The notes: generated by a model not told the origin, from the sequence alone. Positions 53,221-62,166 are shown, counted from the first letter of the stretch. The stretch: DNA of 64,000 nucleotides from Bradyrhizobium japonicum USDA 6 (GCF_000284375.1 NC_017249.1:1302001-1366000), one strand, 5' to 3'. Translations and numbers: made by a program.

Positions 53221-54412
53221 GGCACGACCCTCCGGAAACAAGCTTCGCTTTGGGCGTCGTTGCCGCTTGCGCGGTCGGCGTTGAACGGGTTGCGATCGTC
53301 GGGATCACGGACATGCCGGGCCGCAGCTCGATCGCAGAGTGCGTCTCGGCATCCAGCGCGATCTTCACGGGGATGCGCTGCACGACCTTGGTGAAATTGC
53401 CGGTGGCGTTGTCCGGCGGCAGCAAGGCGAACTCCTGGCCGCTGGCGGGTGCGATGGAATCGACATGGCCGTGCACGACCTGGCCCGGGAAGGTGTCGAC
53501 CTCGATCTCGACTTGCTGTCCCGCGCGGACATGGGTGAGCTGGGTCTCCTTGAAATTGGCGACCACATAGGCGCCCTCGGCCGGCACGATCGACATCAGC
53601 TGCGTTCCCGCTTGCACATATTGGCCGATGCGCAAGGTGCGGTTGCCGACGACACCGTCGATCGGAGAGACGATCGTGGTGTAGCTGAGATTGAGCTCGG
53701 CCTGATGTTGAAGCGCGGTCGCGCGGGCGGCCGCGGCACTGGCTTGCACGATCTCGGCCTTCAGCAGCTCGACCTGTTTCAGAGCCGAGGCGAGATTGGC
53801 GGTGTCGCGCTGGATCGCGGCATCGGCGCCGGCATCGCGCGCCTGGGCCTGCTGTGCATTCTGCACGCTGCCATAGCCGGTCTTGGCGAGGTCGGTGTAG
53901 CGCTTGTTCTCCTGCTCCGCGAAGGTCTTTGCAGCAGTGTCGACGTCGATGGTCGCCTTGGCGGCCGCGATCACCGCTTGCTGGACCTCGAGCTGCGCTT
54001 GCTTGCTCGTCACCGTCGCATTCGCGGCGGCGACATCGGCCTTGGCCTGGTCGAGCGCGACGCGGAAGTCGCGATCGTCGATCCTGGCGAGCACCTGGCC
54101 GGCCTTCACATGCTCGTTATCGCCGACCAGGACGCGGTCGAGGTAGCCGCTGACCTTCGGCGCGATGGTGGTGTTGTCGGCCTTCACATAGGCGTCATCG
54201 GTGGAGACGAGGAAGCGGCCGACGGTCCAGTAATCGTAGCCATACCAGCCCGCGCCGGCCAGCGCGACGACCGCCGCACCCATCAGCAACAGCTTGCGGA
54301 GATTGAGCTTTTGCCGGCGGACGCCGGTCAGTGCGGTGGGCAGCACGCCCTCCGGCACGGTTGCTGGAATAGCGGTTTGGGTCGCAGCAGATGGGGTGGT
54401 GTGGACGGACAT
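53162..54412 (-). CDS. emrA: HlyD family membrane fusion protein (EmrA-like)
   Basis: This 416-residue periplasmic adaptor has an N-terminal anchor helix (about 43-62, 'LLLMGAAVVALAGAGWYGYDYW'). The split biotinyl-lipoyl domain ('STDDAYVKADNTTIAPKVSGYL', 'VSPIDGVVGNRTLRIGQYVQAG') surrounds a long alpha-hairpin coiled coil (about 120-225), followed by a beta-barrel domain. ATG at 54412 follows GGGGAG. The last 20 or so residues ('GGSCHVKQPHNLDASTRK') read through the emrB start and are unusual for the family. It is divergent from a TetR gene that likely represses it. Confidence 0.93.
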   Translation of the reverse strand: MSVHTTPSAATQTAIPATVPEGVLPTALTGVRRQKLNLRKLLLMGAAVVALAGAGWYGYDYWTVGRFLVSTDDAYVKADNTTIAPKVSGYLDRVLVGDNEHVKAGQVLARIDDRDFRVALDQAKADVAAANATVTSKQAQLEVQQAVIAAAKATIDVDTAAKTFAEQENKRYTDLAKTGYGSVQNAQQAQARDAGADAAIQRDTANLASALKQVELLKAEIVQASAAAARATALQHQAELNLSYTTIVSPIDGVVGNRTLRIGQYVQAGTQLMSIVPAEGAYVVANFKETQLTHVRAGQQVEIEVDTFPGQVVHGHVDSIAPASGQEFALLPPDNATGNFTKVVQRIPVKIALDAETHSAIELRPGMSVIPTIATRSTPTAQAATTPKAKLVSGGSCHVKQPHNLDASTRKTDRDA

Positions 54413-54439
54413 GGCCGGCTCCCCTGAATTAGGAAACTT

Positions 54440-54475
54440 GACGATTTCCAAAATGAGACTAGCTTTGGAATTGTC
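54440..54475. promoter_or_regulatory. Inverted repeat in the emrA/tetR gap
   Basis: Arms GACGATTTCCAAA (54440-54452) and TTTGGAATTGTC (54464-54475) pair with one mismatch and a one-base bulge around an 11-base spacer. They lie upstream of emrA on one side and tetR on the other. This is a plausible TetR operator overlapping the divergent promoters. Confidence 0.45.
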
Positions 54476-54480
54476 AATGG

Positions 54481-54496
54481 AATGACAGTCGTCATT
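54481..54496. promoter_or_regulatory. Short palindrome before the tetR start codon
   Basis: AATGACAGTCGTCATT has perfect six-base arms around AGTC and ends 7 bases before the tetR ATG. It is a second candidate operator for the TetR repressor and would block its own expression. Confidence 0.45.
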
Positions 54497-54503
54497 TAAA
54501 AGC

Positions 54504-55157
54504 ATGGCTCAGACAAAACCTTCAGGTGAATGCCGTCCGCGCGGGCGGCCGCAACTGCGCAGCGACGAGGAGACGAGGCGGATCGTCTTCGACGCCGCGC
54601 GCCACGCCTTTGCCGTCGACGGCTACGCCGCGACCAGCACCGAAGAGCTGGCACGCCGCGCCGGCATCTCGACCAAGACGCTCTATCGCCTGTTTCCGGG
54701 CAAGGCCGCGCTGTTCGAGGCGATGTGCGCGGACAGGCTCGAGCAGCTGCTCTCCGCCGTCGACCTGCAAGGAAGCGACGAGGTCGATATCGAGACGGGC
54801 CTGCGTGCCGCGCTGCTGGCCTGCGCCGATCTCGCGCTCGATCCGGAGGTCGTGGCGCTGCAGCGCATGGTGCTGCAGGAATCCGCAGCGTTCCCCGAGC
54901 TCGCCGCCAACTTCTACAACAACGGCATTTCCCGCACGGTCAGGACGCTCGCGGACTGGCTGCGGGTCCAGGTCAAGCGCAAGCGCATCGCCATCGATGA
55001 TGCGGAGGAAGTTGCCGGCATGCTGATCGGCATGGTCGCGTCGGCGCCGCAGCGCGCGGCGATCTATGGCGGCATGCCGCTGCCGTCACGCAAGCAGATC
55101 GAGCGCCGCGTGCAGACCTGCGCGGCCCTGTTCCTCGACGGCTGCCGCGCCGCGTAG
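54504..55157 (+). CDS. TetR/AcrR family regulator
   Basis: This 217-residue protein has an N-terminal helix-turn-helix ('ETRRIVFDAARHAFAVDGYAATSTEELARRAGISTKTLYRLFPGKAALFEAM', about 23-75) and a helical ligand domain with the TetR_C_7/AefR-like pattern ('EVVALQRMVLQESAAFPELAANFYNNGISRTVRTLADWLR'). It is divergent from emrAB with two dyads in the 91-base gap. The reasonable inference is repression of the pump, relieved by a pump substrate. Confidence 0.94.
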   Translation: MAQTKPSGECRPRGRPQLRSDEETRRIVFDAARHAFAVDGYAATSTEELARRAGISTKTLYRLFPGKAALFEAMCADRLEQLLSAVDLQGSDEVDIETGLRAALLACADLALDPEVVALQRMVLQESAAFPELAANFYNNGISRTVRTLADWLRVQVKRKRIAIDDAEEVAGMLIGMVASAPQRAAIYGGMPLPSRKQIERRVQTCAALFLDGCRAA

Positions 55158-55197
55158 CGGTCGCCCTTTGACAATCCGGTTCGGGTCGACTATCTAC

Positions 55198-55209
55198 TTC
55201 GCATGCGAA
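55198..55209. promoter_or_regulatory. Palindrome containing the marR start codon
   Basis: TTCGCATGCGAA is a perfect 12-base palindrome, and the marR ATG (55203) lies at its centre. No Shine-Dalgarno sequence is visible upstream. It is a likely autoregulatory MarR site and raises the possibility of leaderless translation. Confidence 0.55.
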
Positions 55210-55652
55210 ATAAAGGGGCCGCAGCGAGGCATCATCGGCTTATTTACCTCCTGAACGTCGCACAGCGCCGCTTGCAGCGCTGGATGGCGGCGCAGCCGCA
55301 GAACGAGGTCACGCCGGCGCAGGCGGGGCTGTTGTTCATCCTCGGCAAGCAGGACGGCGTGCTGATGGGCGAGGCGGGCGCGGCGCTCGACATGGGGCCG
55401 GCCGGCATCTCAGGCCTCGTCGATCGCAGTGCTGCGGCGAGGCTGGTCGAGCGGCGGGCCGATCGCGAGGATGGTCGGGCCTGGCGCGTATGGCTGACGC
55501 CGAAGGGGCGCACCGTGCTGGCGCAGGCGAAGACCGACGCGGCGCAGATCAACGCCGCGTTGACGGACGGATTTACCAGCACGGAGATCGACATCGTCGC
55601 GCGCTGGCTGTCCAGCATTCAGGACAAGTTTCCAAGACCTTCAGACGAATAA
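55203..55652 (+). CDS. MarR family transcriptional regulator
   Basis: This 149-residue protein has the MarR winged helix-turn-helix ('EVTPAQAGLLFILGKQDGVLMGEAGAALDMGPAGISGLVDRSAAARLVERRADREDGRAWRVWLTPKGRTVL', residues 36-107) flanked by dimerisation helices. It lies 11 bases upstream of an enoyl-CoA hydratase gene in the same direction, so the two are probably co-transcribed. MarR proteins in such settings often respond to CoA thioesters; here that is inference. Confidence 0.93.
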   Translation: MRNKGAAARHHRLIYLLNVAQRRLQRWMAAQPQNEVTPAQAGLLFILGKQDGVLMGEAGAALDMGPAGISGLVDRSAAARLVERRADREDGRAWRVWLTPKGRTVLAQAKTDAAQINAALTDGFTSTEIDIVARWLSSIQDKFPRPSDE

Positions 55653-55663
55653 AGGAGAGACCC

Positions 55664-56434
55664 ATGACCGAGCACGTCCGGATCGAGAACAACAACGGAA
55701 TTCTCACCCTCACGCTGGCGCGCCCCGACAAGAAGAACGCGCTGACGGATGCGATGTACGGCAAGCTCGCCGACACGATCGAATCCGCCGAGTTCGATCC
55801 GTCCGCCCGCGTGATCCTGATCCGCGGCGAGGGTGACATGTTCACCGCCGGCAACGATGTCGGCGAGTTCGCCGCCGTCGCAGCCGGCAAGTCGGAAGGC
55901 AGCCGCAACGTCGTGCGCTTCATCCAGTCGCTGGCGCGCTGCACCCGGCCGCTGGTCGCGGCCGTGCAGGGCCGCGCCGTCGGCGTCGGCACCACGATGC
56001 TGCTGCATTGCGACCTCGTCGTGCTCGCCGACAACGCACAATTGTCGACGCCCTTCGTCGGCCTAGCGCTGGTGCCGGAGGCAGCCTCCAGCCTGCTGAT
56101 GCCGGCACGCATCGGCTACGCCCGCGCCTACGAGATGTTCGCGCTGGGCGAGACCGTAGCGGCCAGGTCGGCGCTGGAATGGGGCCTTGCCAACCGCGTG
56201 GTGCCGCTCGACAAGCTCGATGCCGAGGCGCTCGCGCTCGCCCAGCGTCTTGCCCGCCAGCCGGCCGGCGCGCTCACGGCCACCAAGAAGCTGATGCGCA
56301 ATGGCGAGGCTCTGGTCGCGCAGATGAATGCCGAGGGCGAGCAGTTCGGACAGCGTCTGCGCACCGCCGAGGCGCGCGAGGCCTTCACCGCCTTCGCGGA
56401 GCGCCGGCCGCCTGATTTCACCAAGGTTGCCTGA
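55664..56434 (+). CDS. Enoyl-CoA hydratase/isomerase family protein
   Basis: This 256-residue crotonase-fold enzyme starts at an ATG after AAAGGAGAG. Oxyanion motifs 'GDMFTAGNDVGEF' (around 57-69) and 'AVQGRAVGVGTTMLLHCDLV' (around 98-117) are clear. The catalytic segment 'FVGLALVPEAASSLL' has one glutamate at the position of Glu164 in rat hydratase and lacks the first glutamate, as in many isomerase-like members. Length is normal. It follows the MarR gene by 11 bases. It differs from the crotonase gene at 15946 and is not a recent copy. Substrate unknown. Confidence 0.92.
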   Translation: MTEHVRIENNNGILTLTLARPDKKNALTDAMYGKLADTIESAEFDPSARVILIRGEGDMFTAGNDVGEFAAVAAGKSEGSRNVVRFIQSLARCTRPLVAAVQGRAVGVGTTMLLHCDLVVLADNAQLSTPFVGLALVPEAASSLLMPARIGYARAYEMFALGETVAARSALEWGLANRVVPLDKLDAEALALAQRLARQPAGALTATKKLMRNGEALVAQMNAEGEQFGQRLRTAEAREAFTAFAERRPPDFTKVA

Positions 56435-56555
56435 TTTCGCTAGTCTTAAAGCGCCTACAGACCGGGCACTCCCGGCAATTCGATTAAAACCTTAACCGAT
56501 CCTTGGCATGTCGCGATGCAGGGTGGCCGGCAGTACAATGCAGGCCCCCTGACTC

Positions 56556-58637
56556 ATGGCAATGTTTAAGAAATCGGTAAGCTCGCTTCTCCTGACCTTG
56601 ATGGCCCTGCTGGCCGCCGGTGCGCTGGCCTCTACGGCGATCCAGATGTTCGGAGCGTTCGGTCGCTACAGCGACAGTCTCGAGACGGCGCGGCTCGCCG
56701 CTGCCGACAAGGCGATCTTCCATGGCGTGCTCGCGTTGCGCAACAATCGTGGCGATGCCCAGAGCGCCATCCTTGGCGAGGACGATCCCAAGGCAAAACT
56801 CGCTGAAGCCGAGAAGGCCGAGCAGGGCGGCTATGAAGGGATCAGCGCCGCGCTCTCGACCGTCGATTTCGCACGCCGCGACGAGCTCGCCGGCACGCTG
56901 AAGCAGCGCTGGAACGAAGCCGCGCCGCAATTCCAGCTGTTCTACGACGAGGCCAGGCTTCCGCGCGCCGAGCGCAAGATGGAGCGGACCAATTCCTGGT
57001 ACGACGCCGTCACCAAGGTCATCGACACGGCGAACCTCGCCTCCACCGCGGTGTCGAACCGCGCCTGGATGAACGATCCCTACATCGCGCGCATGATCCA
57101 GGTCCGCCGCTTCGCCTGGCAGGTGCGCGACCGCTATGGAATCCATTGCTCGTCGCTTCGCTCGAACGTCAACAGCAGCAAGCCGCTCGACGACGCCCAG
57201 AAGCGGTCGGTGGCGCAATGGGACGGCACGATCGCCTCCGGCTGGGCGGGCATGGCCGAGTTGCTGGCTGCGCCCGACGTGACGGCGGAGCTGGTGACGG
57301 CAGCGTCGGACGCGAAGGCCAAGACCGATGGCGTCCTGAAGCAGATCGGCGATCTCACCAAGAATTTCGACGGCAGCGGCAAGCCTGCGATGCCCGCTTC
57401 GGAGTGGAATGCGCTCTGCCAGTCGCCGTTCCCGCTCATTGTCGGGGTCGCGACCAAGGCGCTGGATCAGTCGATCGCGCGTGCCGAGGCCGTGCAGACC
57501 AAGGCGCTCACCAACCTCATCGTGCAGTCGCTCGCGTTTCTGCTCGCGCTCGGCGTGACCCTCGCCGGCGTCTACGTGGTGCGCAATCGCCTGATGCGCC
57601 CGGTCCGCGCCATCCTCGACGCCATCGCGCGAATCGGCGCCCGCGATTACGCGACGCCGGTGCCGCAGTCGAAATATCCGGACGAGTTCGGCACTATGGC
57701 TGCCGCGCTCGAGAGCCTGCGCGAGAGCGCGGCGACCGCCGAGCGACTGGGCCAGGAACGCGAATCGCAGCAGGCGTTGCAACTCGCCCGCTCCGGTACC
57801 GTGGACGACGCATGCCGCAGCTTCGACGACACCGTGCAGGCGGTGATCCACAGCGTCGCTGCGTCGGCGAGGGAGCTCGATGCCACCGCGACCGATGTGC
57901 GCACGCTGGTTTCAGAATCGACCAGCCAGACCGCGGCAGTGTCCTCCGCAGCCGAGCAGGCCACCAACAATCTCGAGACCATCGCGGCCGCGACCGAGGA
58001 ACTCTCCGCATCCGTCGGCGAGATCTCCGCACAGGTACAGTTGAGCGCCCGCGAGGCGCGCGAAGCCGTCTCGCAGGCCGAGCGGACCAACGCGACGGTC
58101 GAGATCCTCGATCAGACCGCGAGCCGCATCGGCGAGGTCGTGAAGATGATCAACGCCATCGCCGGCCAGACCAATCTCCTGGCGCTGAATGCGACCATCG
58201 AAGCGGCGCGTGCGGGCGAAGCCGGCCGTGGCTTTGCCGTGGTCGCCGGCGAGGTCAAGAGCCTCGCCGCGCAGACCGCAACTGCAACCGAGGAAATCTC
58301 GCGCCAGGTCGAGGAGATCCAGGGCGCGACGGGCCAGGCCGTGACCGCCATCCGCTCGATCGGGGGTGCCATCAGCGGCATCGACGAGAAGATGACGGCG
58401 ATCGCAGCCGCGGTCGAGGAGCAGCGCGCGGCCACCACCGAGATCTCGCGCAACTTCCAGCAGGCCGCCCAGGGCACCCGCGAGGTCACCGACACTATCG
58501 GCAGCGTCGCCAGGCTCAACCAGGAAACCGGCAACGCCGGCACGGTGCTGTCCGAATCCGTGAAGAAGATGTCGGGCGATGCCGATCGTCTTCGCGTCGC
58601 GGTCGAAGGCTTTTTGGGGGCCGTGAAGACCGCATAA
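56556..58637 (+). CDS. Methyl-accepting chemotaxis protein
   Basis: This 693-residue receptor has an N-terminal membrane helix (9-31), a periplasmic sensory domain of about 290 residues with a helical-bundle character, a second helix (about 325-343), a HAMP linker and a C-terminal signalling domain. The conserved hairpin tip '[50 protein letters not shown]' is intact. No CheR-binding pentapeptide is at the C-terminus. It stands alone with no che genes nearby. The periplasmic segment near residue 195-205 is encoded by DNA resembling one arm of the 1068-1154 repeat. Confidence 0.94.
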   Translation: MAMFKKSVSSLLLTLMALLAAGALASTAIQMFGAFGRYSDSLETARLAAADKAIFHGVLALRNNRGDAQSAILGEDDPKAKLAEAEKAEQGGYEGISAALSTVDFARRDELAGTLKQRWNEAAPQFQLFYDEARLPRAERKMERTNSWYDAVTKVIDTANLASTAVSNRAWMNDPYIARMIQVRRFAWQVRDRYGIHCSSLRSNVNSSKPLDDAQKRSVAQWDGTIASGWAGMAELLAAPDVTAELVTAASDAKAKTDGVLKQIGDLTKNFDGSGKPAMPASEWNALCQSPFPLIVGVATKALDQSIARAEAVQTKALTNLIVQSLAFLLALGVTLAGVYVVRNRLMRPVRAILDAIARIGARDYATPVPQSKYPDEFGTMAAALESLRESAATAERLGQERESQQALQLARSGTVDDACRSFDDTVQAVIHSVAASARELDATATDVRTLVSESTSQTAAVSSAAEQATNNLETIAAATEELSASVGEISAQVQLSAREAREAVSQAERTNATVEILDQTASRIGEVVKMINAIAGQTNLLALNATIEAARAGEAGRGFAVVAGEVKSLAAQTATATEEISRQVEEIQGATGQAVTAIRSIGGAISGIDEKMTAIAAAVEEQRAATTEISRNFQQAAQGTREVTDTIGSVARLNQETGNAGTVLSESVKKMSGDADRLRVAVEGFLGAVKTA

Positions 58638-58754
58638 CTTCGATCGTCGTCCATCCCGGCGTCGCGCGAACGGCATTGCCGCCGCTTCACGCGGCGGGTA
58701 CATCTGTGCCGCTGCGGGAGTGCAGCAACAGACGTATCAAGGATGGAGAGTTCG

Positions 58755-59693
58755 ATGCCGGTCACCCCACACAAGGCCCAGCGCCCCTATCGCGGCGTGT
58801 TCCCGGTCGCGCCCACCATCTTCGACGAGCGCGGCGAGCTCGACCTCGAGGGCCAGCGCCGCTGCATCGATTTCATGATCGATGCGGGCTCGAATGGTCT
58901 CTGCATCCTCGCCAATTTCTCCGAGCAGTTCGTGCTCACCGATGCCGAGCGCGAAACCGTGATGCATGCGGTGCTGGAGCACGTCGCGGGCCGGGTTCCC
59001 GTGATCGTCACCACCACGCATTTCAGCTCCGCCGTCTGCGCCGCGCGCAGCCAGCAGGCGGAGGCCGCCGGTGCCGCGATGGTCATGGTGATGCCGCCCT
59101 ATCACGGCGCGACCTTCCGCGTGCCCGAGAAGGGCATCGTCGAATTCTTCAAGGTGCTCTCGGGCGCGATCAACATTCCCATCATGATCCAGGACGCGCC
59201 TGTCGCCGGAACGCCGCTGTCGGTCGAGCTGCTCGCGCGGCTGGCGCGCGACTTCGCCAACATCCGCTATTTCAAGATCGAGGTGCCGGGCGCGGCTGCA
59301 AAGCTGCGCAGCCTGATCGAGGCGGGCGGCAAGGATATCGAAGGCCCGTGGGACGGCGAGGAAGCCATCACGCTGCTCGCCGATCTCGACGCCGGCGCCA
59401 CCGGCGCGATGACGGGCGGCGGCTATCCCGACGGCATCCGCCAGATCATCGATCCCTATTTCGCCGGCAAGCGCGAGGAGGCAAAGGCCGCCTATGAGCG
59501 CTGGCTGCCATTGATCAACTACGAAAACCGCCAATGCGGCCTGATCGCCTGCAAGGCCATGATGCAGGCCGGCGGCGTGATCAAATCGGACGCCGTGCGG
59601 CATCCGCTGCAGCCGCTGCACCCGGCGACGCGGGCAGGGCTGCTGGAGCTGGCGAAGGAGCGGGATGCGCTGGCGTTGCGCTGGGGCAAGTAG
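58755..59693 (+). CDS. DapA-family dehydratase, probable L-2-keto-3-deoxyarabonate dehydratase
   Basis: This 312-residue TIM-barrel protein starts at 58755 after GGAGAG. From memory, the sequence closely follows the Azospirillum L-2-keto-3-deoxyarabonate dehydratase: 'YRGVFPVAPTIF', 'GLCILANFSEQFVL', 'MVMVMPPYHGATFRVPE', 'IPIMIQDAP', 'YFKIEVPGAAAKL' with the Schiff-base lysine (Lys 174), and 'GPWDGEEAITLLADLDAGATGAMTGGG'. The usual DapA tyrosine motif (LYN) is replaced by MIQD, as expected for this dehydratase branch. It would convert L-2-keto-3-deoxyarabonate to 2-oxoglutarate semialdehyde. No other arabinose genes are adjacent, so the assignment rests on sequence alone. Confidence 0.8.
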   Translation: MPVTPHKAQRPYRGVFPVAPTIFDERGELDLEGQRRCIDFMIDAGSNGLCILANFSEQFVLTDAERETVMHAVLEHVAGRVPVIVTTTHFSSAVCAARSQQAEAAGAAMVMVMPPYHGATFRVPEKGIVEFFKVLSGAINIPIMIQDAPVAGTPLSVELLARLARDFANIRYFKIEVPGAAAKLRSLIEAGGKDIEGPWDGEEAITLLADLDAGATGAMTGGGYPDGIRQIIDPYFAGKREEAKAAYERWLPLINYENRQCGLIACKAMMQAGGVIKSDAVRHPLQPLHPATRAGLLELAKERDALALRWGK

Positions 59694-59703
59694 CCTCCGC
59701 CGG

Positions 59704-59844
59704 CGTCCCGGACAAGCGCGCCCTAAGTGCGCGCAGATCCGGGTCTCATAATCACAGGGAGAAGTTTGGCGAAGACTCGGAGTTGCCGGCTCGCTCCATA
59801 ACTACTCCCTGGGGTTACGGGTCCCCGCGTTCGCGGGGACGACA
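59704..59844. repeat. CGTCCCGGA-type intergenic repeat element
   Basis: A 141-base element starts CGTCCCGGACAAGCGCG and ends in the hairpin GTCCCCGCG TTCG CGGGGAC. It contains AGCGCGCCCTAAGTGCGCGCAGATCCGGG-like subsequences (split by inner dyads). The closing hairpin has an 8-base stem and TTCG loop, a very stable tetraloop. This composite is a familiar dispersed repeat of Bradyrhizobium in my recollection and may also terminate transcription from the dehydratase gene. Confidence 0.75.
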
Positions 59845-60085
59845 CCGAATGTGATGTGAGGCGCGCGCCCCAGCCTCTCATCCCGCCGGCTTCCGTTTGG
59901 CCTGAAGGCGGCGAATCATCGCGGTTCGGGCGGTTTCCCGCGGTCCGGCGATGACATATTGTATGCTCCTTGTACGCTCGCCGACCAGGTCCGCAGAGCT
60001 TCTCAAGACGTCGCTGAGCAGCTCTTCATTATGCCGCTATTCCGAGCCAGGTTGGAGCGAGCCGACGAAACAGGGAGGCAGTGCC
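59845..60085. other. Intergenic gap upstream of the SBP56 gene
   Basis: This 240-base stretch contains no supported gene. An in-frame extension of the SBP56 gene back to 59951 exists, but its 45 residues look nothing like the family. TTGTATGCTCCTTGTACG at 59957-59974 contains a partly repeated TTGTA that may belong to the promoter. Confidence 0.35.
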
Positions 60086-61486
60086 ATGACGATGAGGCCG
60101 GATCCCACCTTTCACGCATCGCCCAAGCTGGCGATGGAAGCACCGGCGGAGAACTTTGCCTACACGCTGCTGCTCAGTCCGGATTTCTCAAAACCGGATG
60201 CTCTCGCGGTCATCGACGTCAAGCCGGGATCGCCGACCTACAGCCAAATCGTCCACACGGTGACGATGCCCAACAAGGGCGATGAGTTTCATCACTTCGG
60301 CTGGAACGCCTGTTCCTCCGCCTTGTCGCCGCTCGTCGGACATGCCTTCATCGAGCGGCGCTACCTCATCATCCCCGGGATACGCTCGTCGCGGATCTAC
60401 ATCATCGATACCAAGCCCGATCCGACCAAAGCCAAAATCCACAAGATCATCGAGCCCGAGGAAATCTTCAAAAAGACCGGCTACTCGCGGCCGCATACCA
60501 TCCATTGCGGGCCGGACGGCGTCTATGTGAGCACGCTGGGCGGCGGCGGCAAGGACGGCACCAACGGGCCTCCAGGCGTCTTCATCATGGATTGCGAGAC
60601 GTTCGAGGTCCTCGGACGGTGGGAGATCGATCGCGGTCCGCAGACCCTGCACTATGATTTCTGGTGGAACCTGCCGCGCGACTACATGGTGACGAGCGAA
60701 TGGGCGTTGCCGCCGCAGTTCGAGAACGGGATCGTCGCGGAAGATCTGCTGGCGAACAAATATGGCCATCGTCTCCACTTCTGGGATCTCCGCGCCCGTC
60801 GCAACGTGCAGACCATCGACCTCGGCGCCAATCATCAGATGGCGCTGGAGGTGCGGCCTGCGCACGATCCGGTTCGCGAATACGGCTTCGTTGGCGTTGT
60901 GGTCGACACCACCAACCTCGAGGCATCGATCTGGACCTGGTGGCGCGAAGGCGGCAAATTCCATGCGGAGAAGACGGCGACGATTCCGCCCGAGCCCGCG
61001 CCAAAGGAGAAGCTCCCGCCGCTGCTGCAGGTATTTGGCGCCGTGCCGCCGCTGGTCACCGATATCGACCTGTCGATGGATGACCGGTTTCTCTATGTCT
61101 CGTGCTGGGGCACGGGTGAAATGCGCCAATACGATGTGAGTGATCCGCGAAAGCCGAAGCTTGCCGGCTCGGTTCACATCGGCGGCATCGCGCGCCGCAC
61201 GCCCCATCCGAACGGCAAGGCATTTGCGGCCGGTCCGCAGATGGTCGAGATCAGCCGCGACGGCAAGCGCGTGTACTGGACCAATTCGCTGTATTCCACC
61301 TGGGATGACCAATTCTATCCCGATGGAGTTCCGGGCGTGGAAGTCATGGCCAATGTCGGTCGCGACGGCGGCCTCGAGCTCGCCAAGGATTATTTCGTGA
61401 GCTTCCCCGACGGATATCGCGCGCACCAGATCAGGCTGGAGGGCGGCGATTGTTCGACGGACTCCTTTTGCTACCCGTCGGCCTAG
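60086..61486 (+). CDS. Selenium-binding protein 1 / methanethiol oxidase family (SBP56)
   Basis: This 466-residue protein starts at 60086 with GGGAGG upstream. It forms a seven-bladed-propeller-type SBP56 protein: 'SPDFSKPDALAVIDVKPGSPTYSQIVHTVTMPNKGDEFHHFGWNACSS', 'RSSRIYIIDTKPDP', 'SRPHTIHCGPDGVYVSTLGG', 'LHYDFWWNLPRDYMVTSEWA', 'MDDRFLYVSCWGTGEMRQYDVSDP'. The conserved histidines in EFHHFGWN, RPHTIHC and RTPHPNG are metal (copper) ligand candidates. Characterised relatives oxidise methanethiol to formaldehyde, hydrogen sulfide and peroxide. No signal peptide is obvious. The downstream membrane gene overlaps it by 37 bases. Confidence 0.9.
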   Translation: MTMRPDPTFHASPKLAMEAPAENFAYTLLLSPDFSKPDALAVIDVKPGSPTYSQIVHTVTMPNKGDEFHHFGWNACSSALSPLVGHAFIERRYLIIPGIRSSRIYIIDTKPDPTKAKIHKIIEPEEIFKKTGYSRPHTIHCGPDGVYVSTLGGGGKDGTNGPPGVFIMDCETFEVLGRWEIDRGPQTLHYDFWWNLPRDYMVTSEWALPPQFENGIVAEDLLANKYGHRLHFWDLRARRNVQTIDLGANHQMALEVRPAHDPVREYGFVGVVVDTTNLEASIWTWWREGGKFHAEKTATIPPEPAPKEKLPPLLQVFGAVPPLVTDIDLSMDDRFLYVSCWGTGEMRQYDVSDPRKPKLAGSVHIGGIARRTPHPNGKAFAAGPQMVEISRDGKRVYWTNSLYSTWDDQFYPDGVPGVEVMANVGRDGGLELAKDYFVSFPDGYRAHQIRLEGGDCSTDSFCYPSA

Positions 61487-62163
61487 GCTGGCAGCACGGG
61501 AGTTGGCCGCTCGGCTGGCTGTGGCTCGCTCTTGTCGCGAGCGGTCTTTATCACGGCGTCAATCCGGGAATGGGGTGGCCGCTCGCCGTTTCGGCCGGGC
61601 TCATGGACAAGAGCCCGCGCGCGCTGTTCCGTGCGTTGTGGGCTCTGGCGGCCGGGCATCTCCTGGCAACACTTCTCGTGCTGCTGCCATTCGCGTTCCT
61701 GCTCGTGCTGGCCGAGTGGCAGCGTTCGATCCAGCTCGGCGTGAGCCTTCTCGTCATCGGCTTCGGCATCTATCGGCTGATCGAGCGGCGCCATCCGCGC
61801 ACGCTGGCACGAATTCCACCAACGCAATTGGCGCTCTGGTCATTCGCCGTTGCCGTTGCTCACGGCGCGGCCTTGATGCTCGTGCCGATCTATCTCGGGC
61901 TCTGCCGGGCGTTCGAGCTCGATGCCGGCCATGAGGCGGCGGGCGCGTTGATGAAGGCAAGTCTCGGGATGGCGGTGCTGGTGTCCCTGGTGCACGTTGT
62001 CGCCATGGTCAGTGCCGGCGGATGTCTGGCGTGGCTGGTCTACCGCTATCTGGGATTGAGGTTCGTCGCGCGAAGCTGGTTCAATCTGGATGCAATCTGG
62101 GCGACCAGCCTCATTCTGGTTGGCGCCGTGGCGCTCGCCTTCAATCTCGCGAGCTGGCGCTGA
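61450..62163 (+). CDS. Polytopic membrane protein coupled to SBP56, function unknown
   Basis: This 237-residue protein from a TTG at 61450 lies inside the 3' end of the SBP56 gene, so translation is probably coupled. About six hydrophobic helices carry intramembrane polar residues: 'LYHGVNPGMGWPLAV' (His35, Asn38, Met41), 'AAGHLLATLL' (His70), 'AVAHGAALMLVP' (His138) and 'LVHVVAMVSAGG' (His182). Histidines at helix starts recall metal permeases of the HupE/UreJ/NicO type, but I cannot assign a family. A role in supplying copper or another metal to the SBP56 enzyme is speculative. Confidence 0.8.
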   Translation: MFDGLLLLPVGLGWQHGSWPLGWLWLALVASGLYHGVNPGMGWPLAVSAGLMDKSPRALFRALWALAAGHLLATLLVLLPFAFLLVLAEWQRSIQLGVSLLVIGFGIYRLIERRHPRTLARIPPTQLALWSFAVAVAHGAALMLVPIYLGLCRAFELDAGHEAAGALMKASLGMAVLVSLVHVVAMVSAGGCLAWLVYRYLGLRFVARSWFNLDAIWATSLILVGAVALAFNLASWR

Positions 62164-62166
62164 GGC

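Noticed and set aside
56505..56523. TGGCATG...GATGCA as a sigma54 promoter before the chemoreceptor
   Set aside because: The spacing between GG and GC is 11 bases rather than the required 10.
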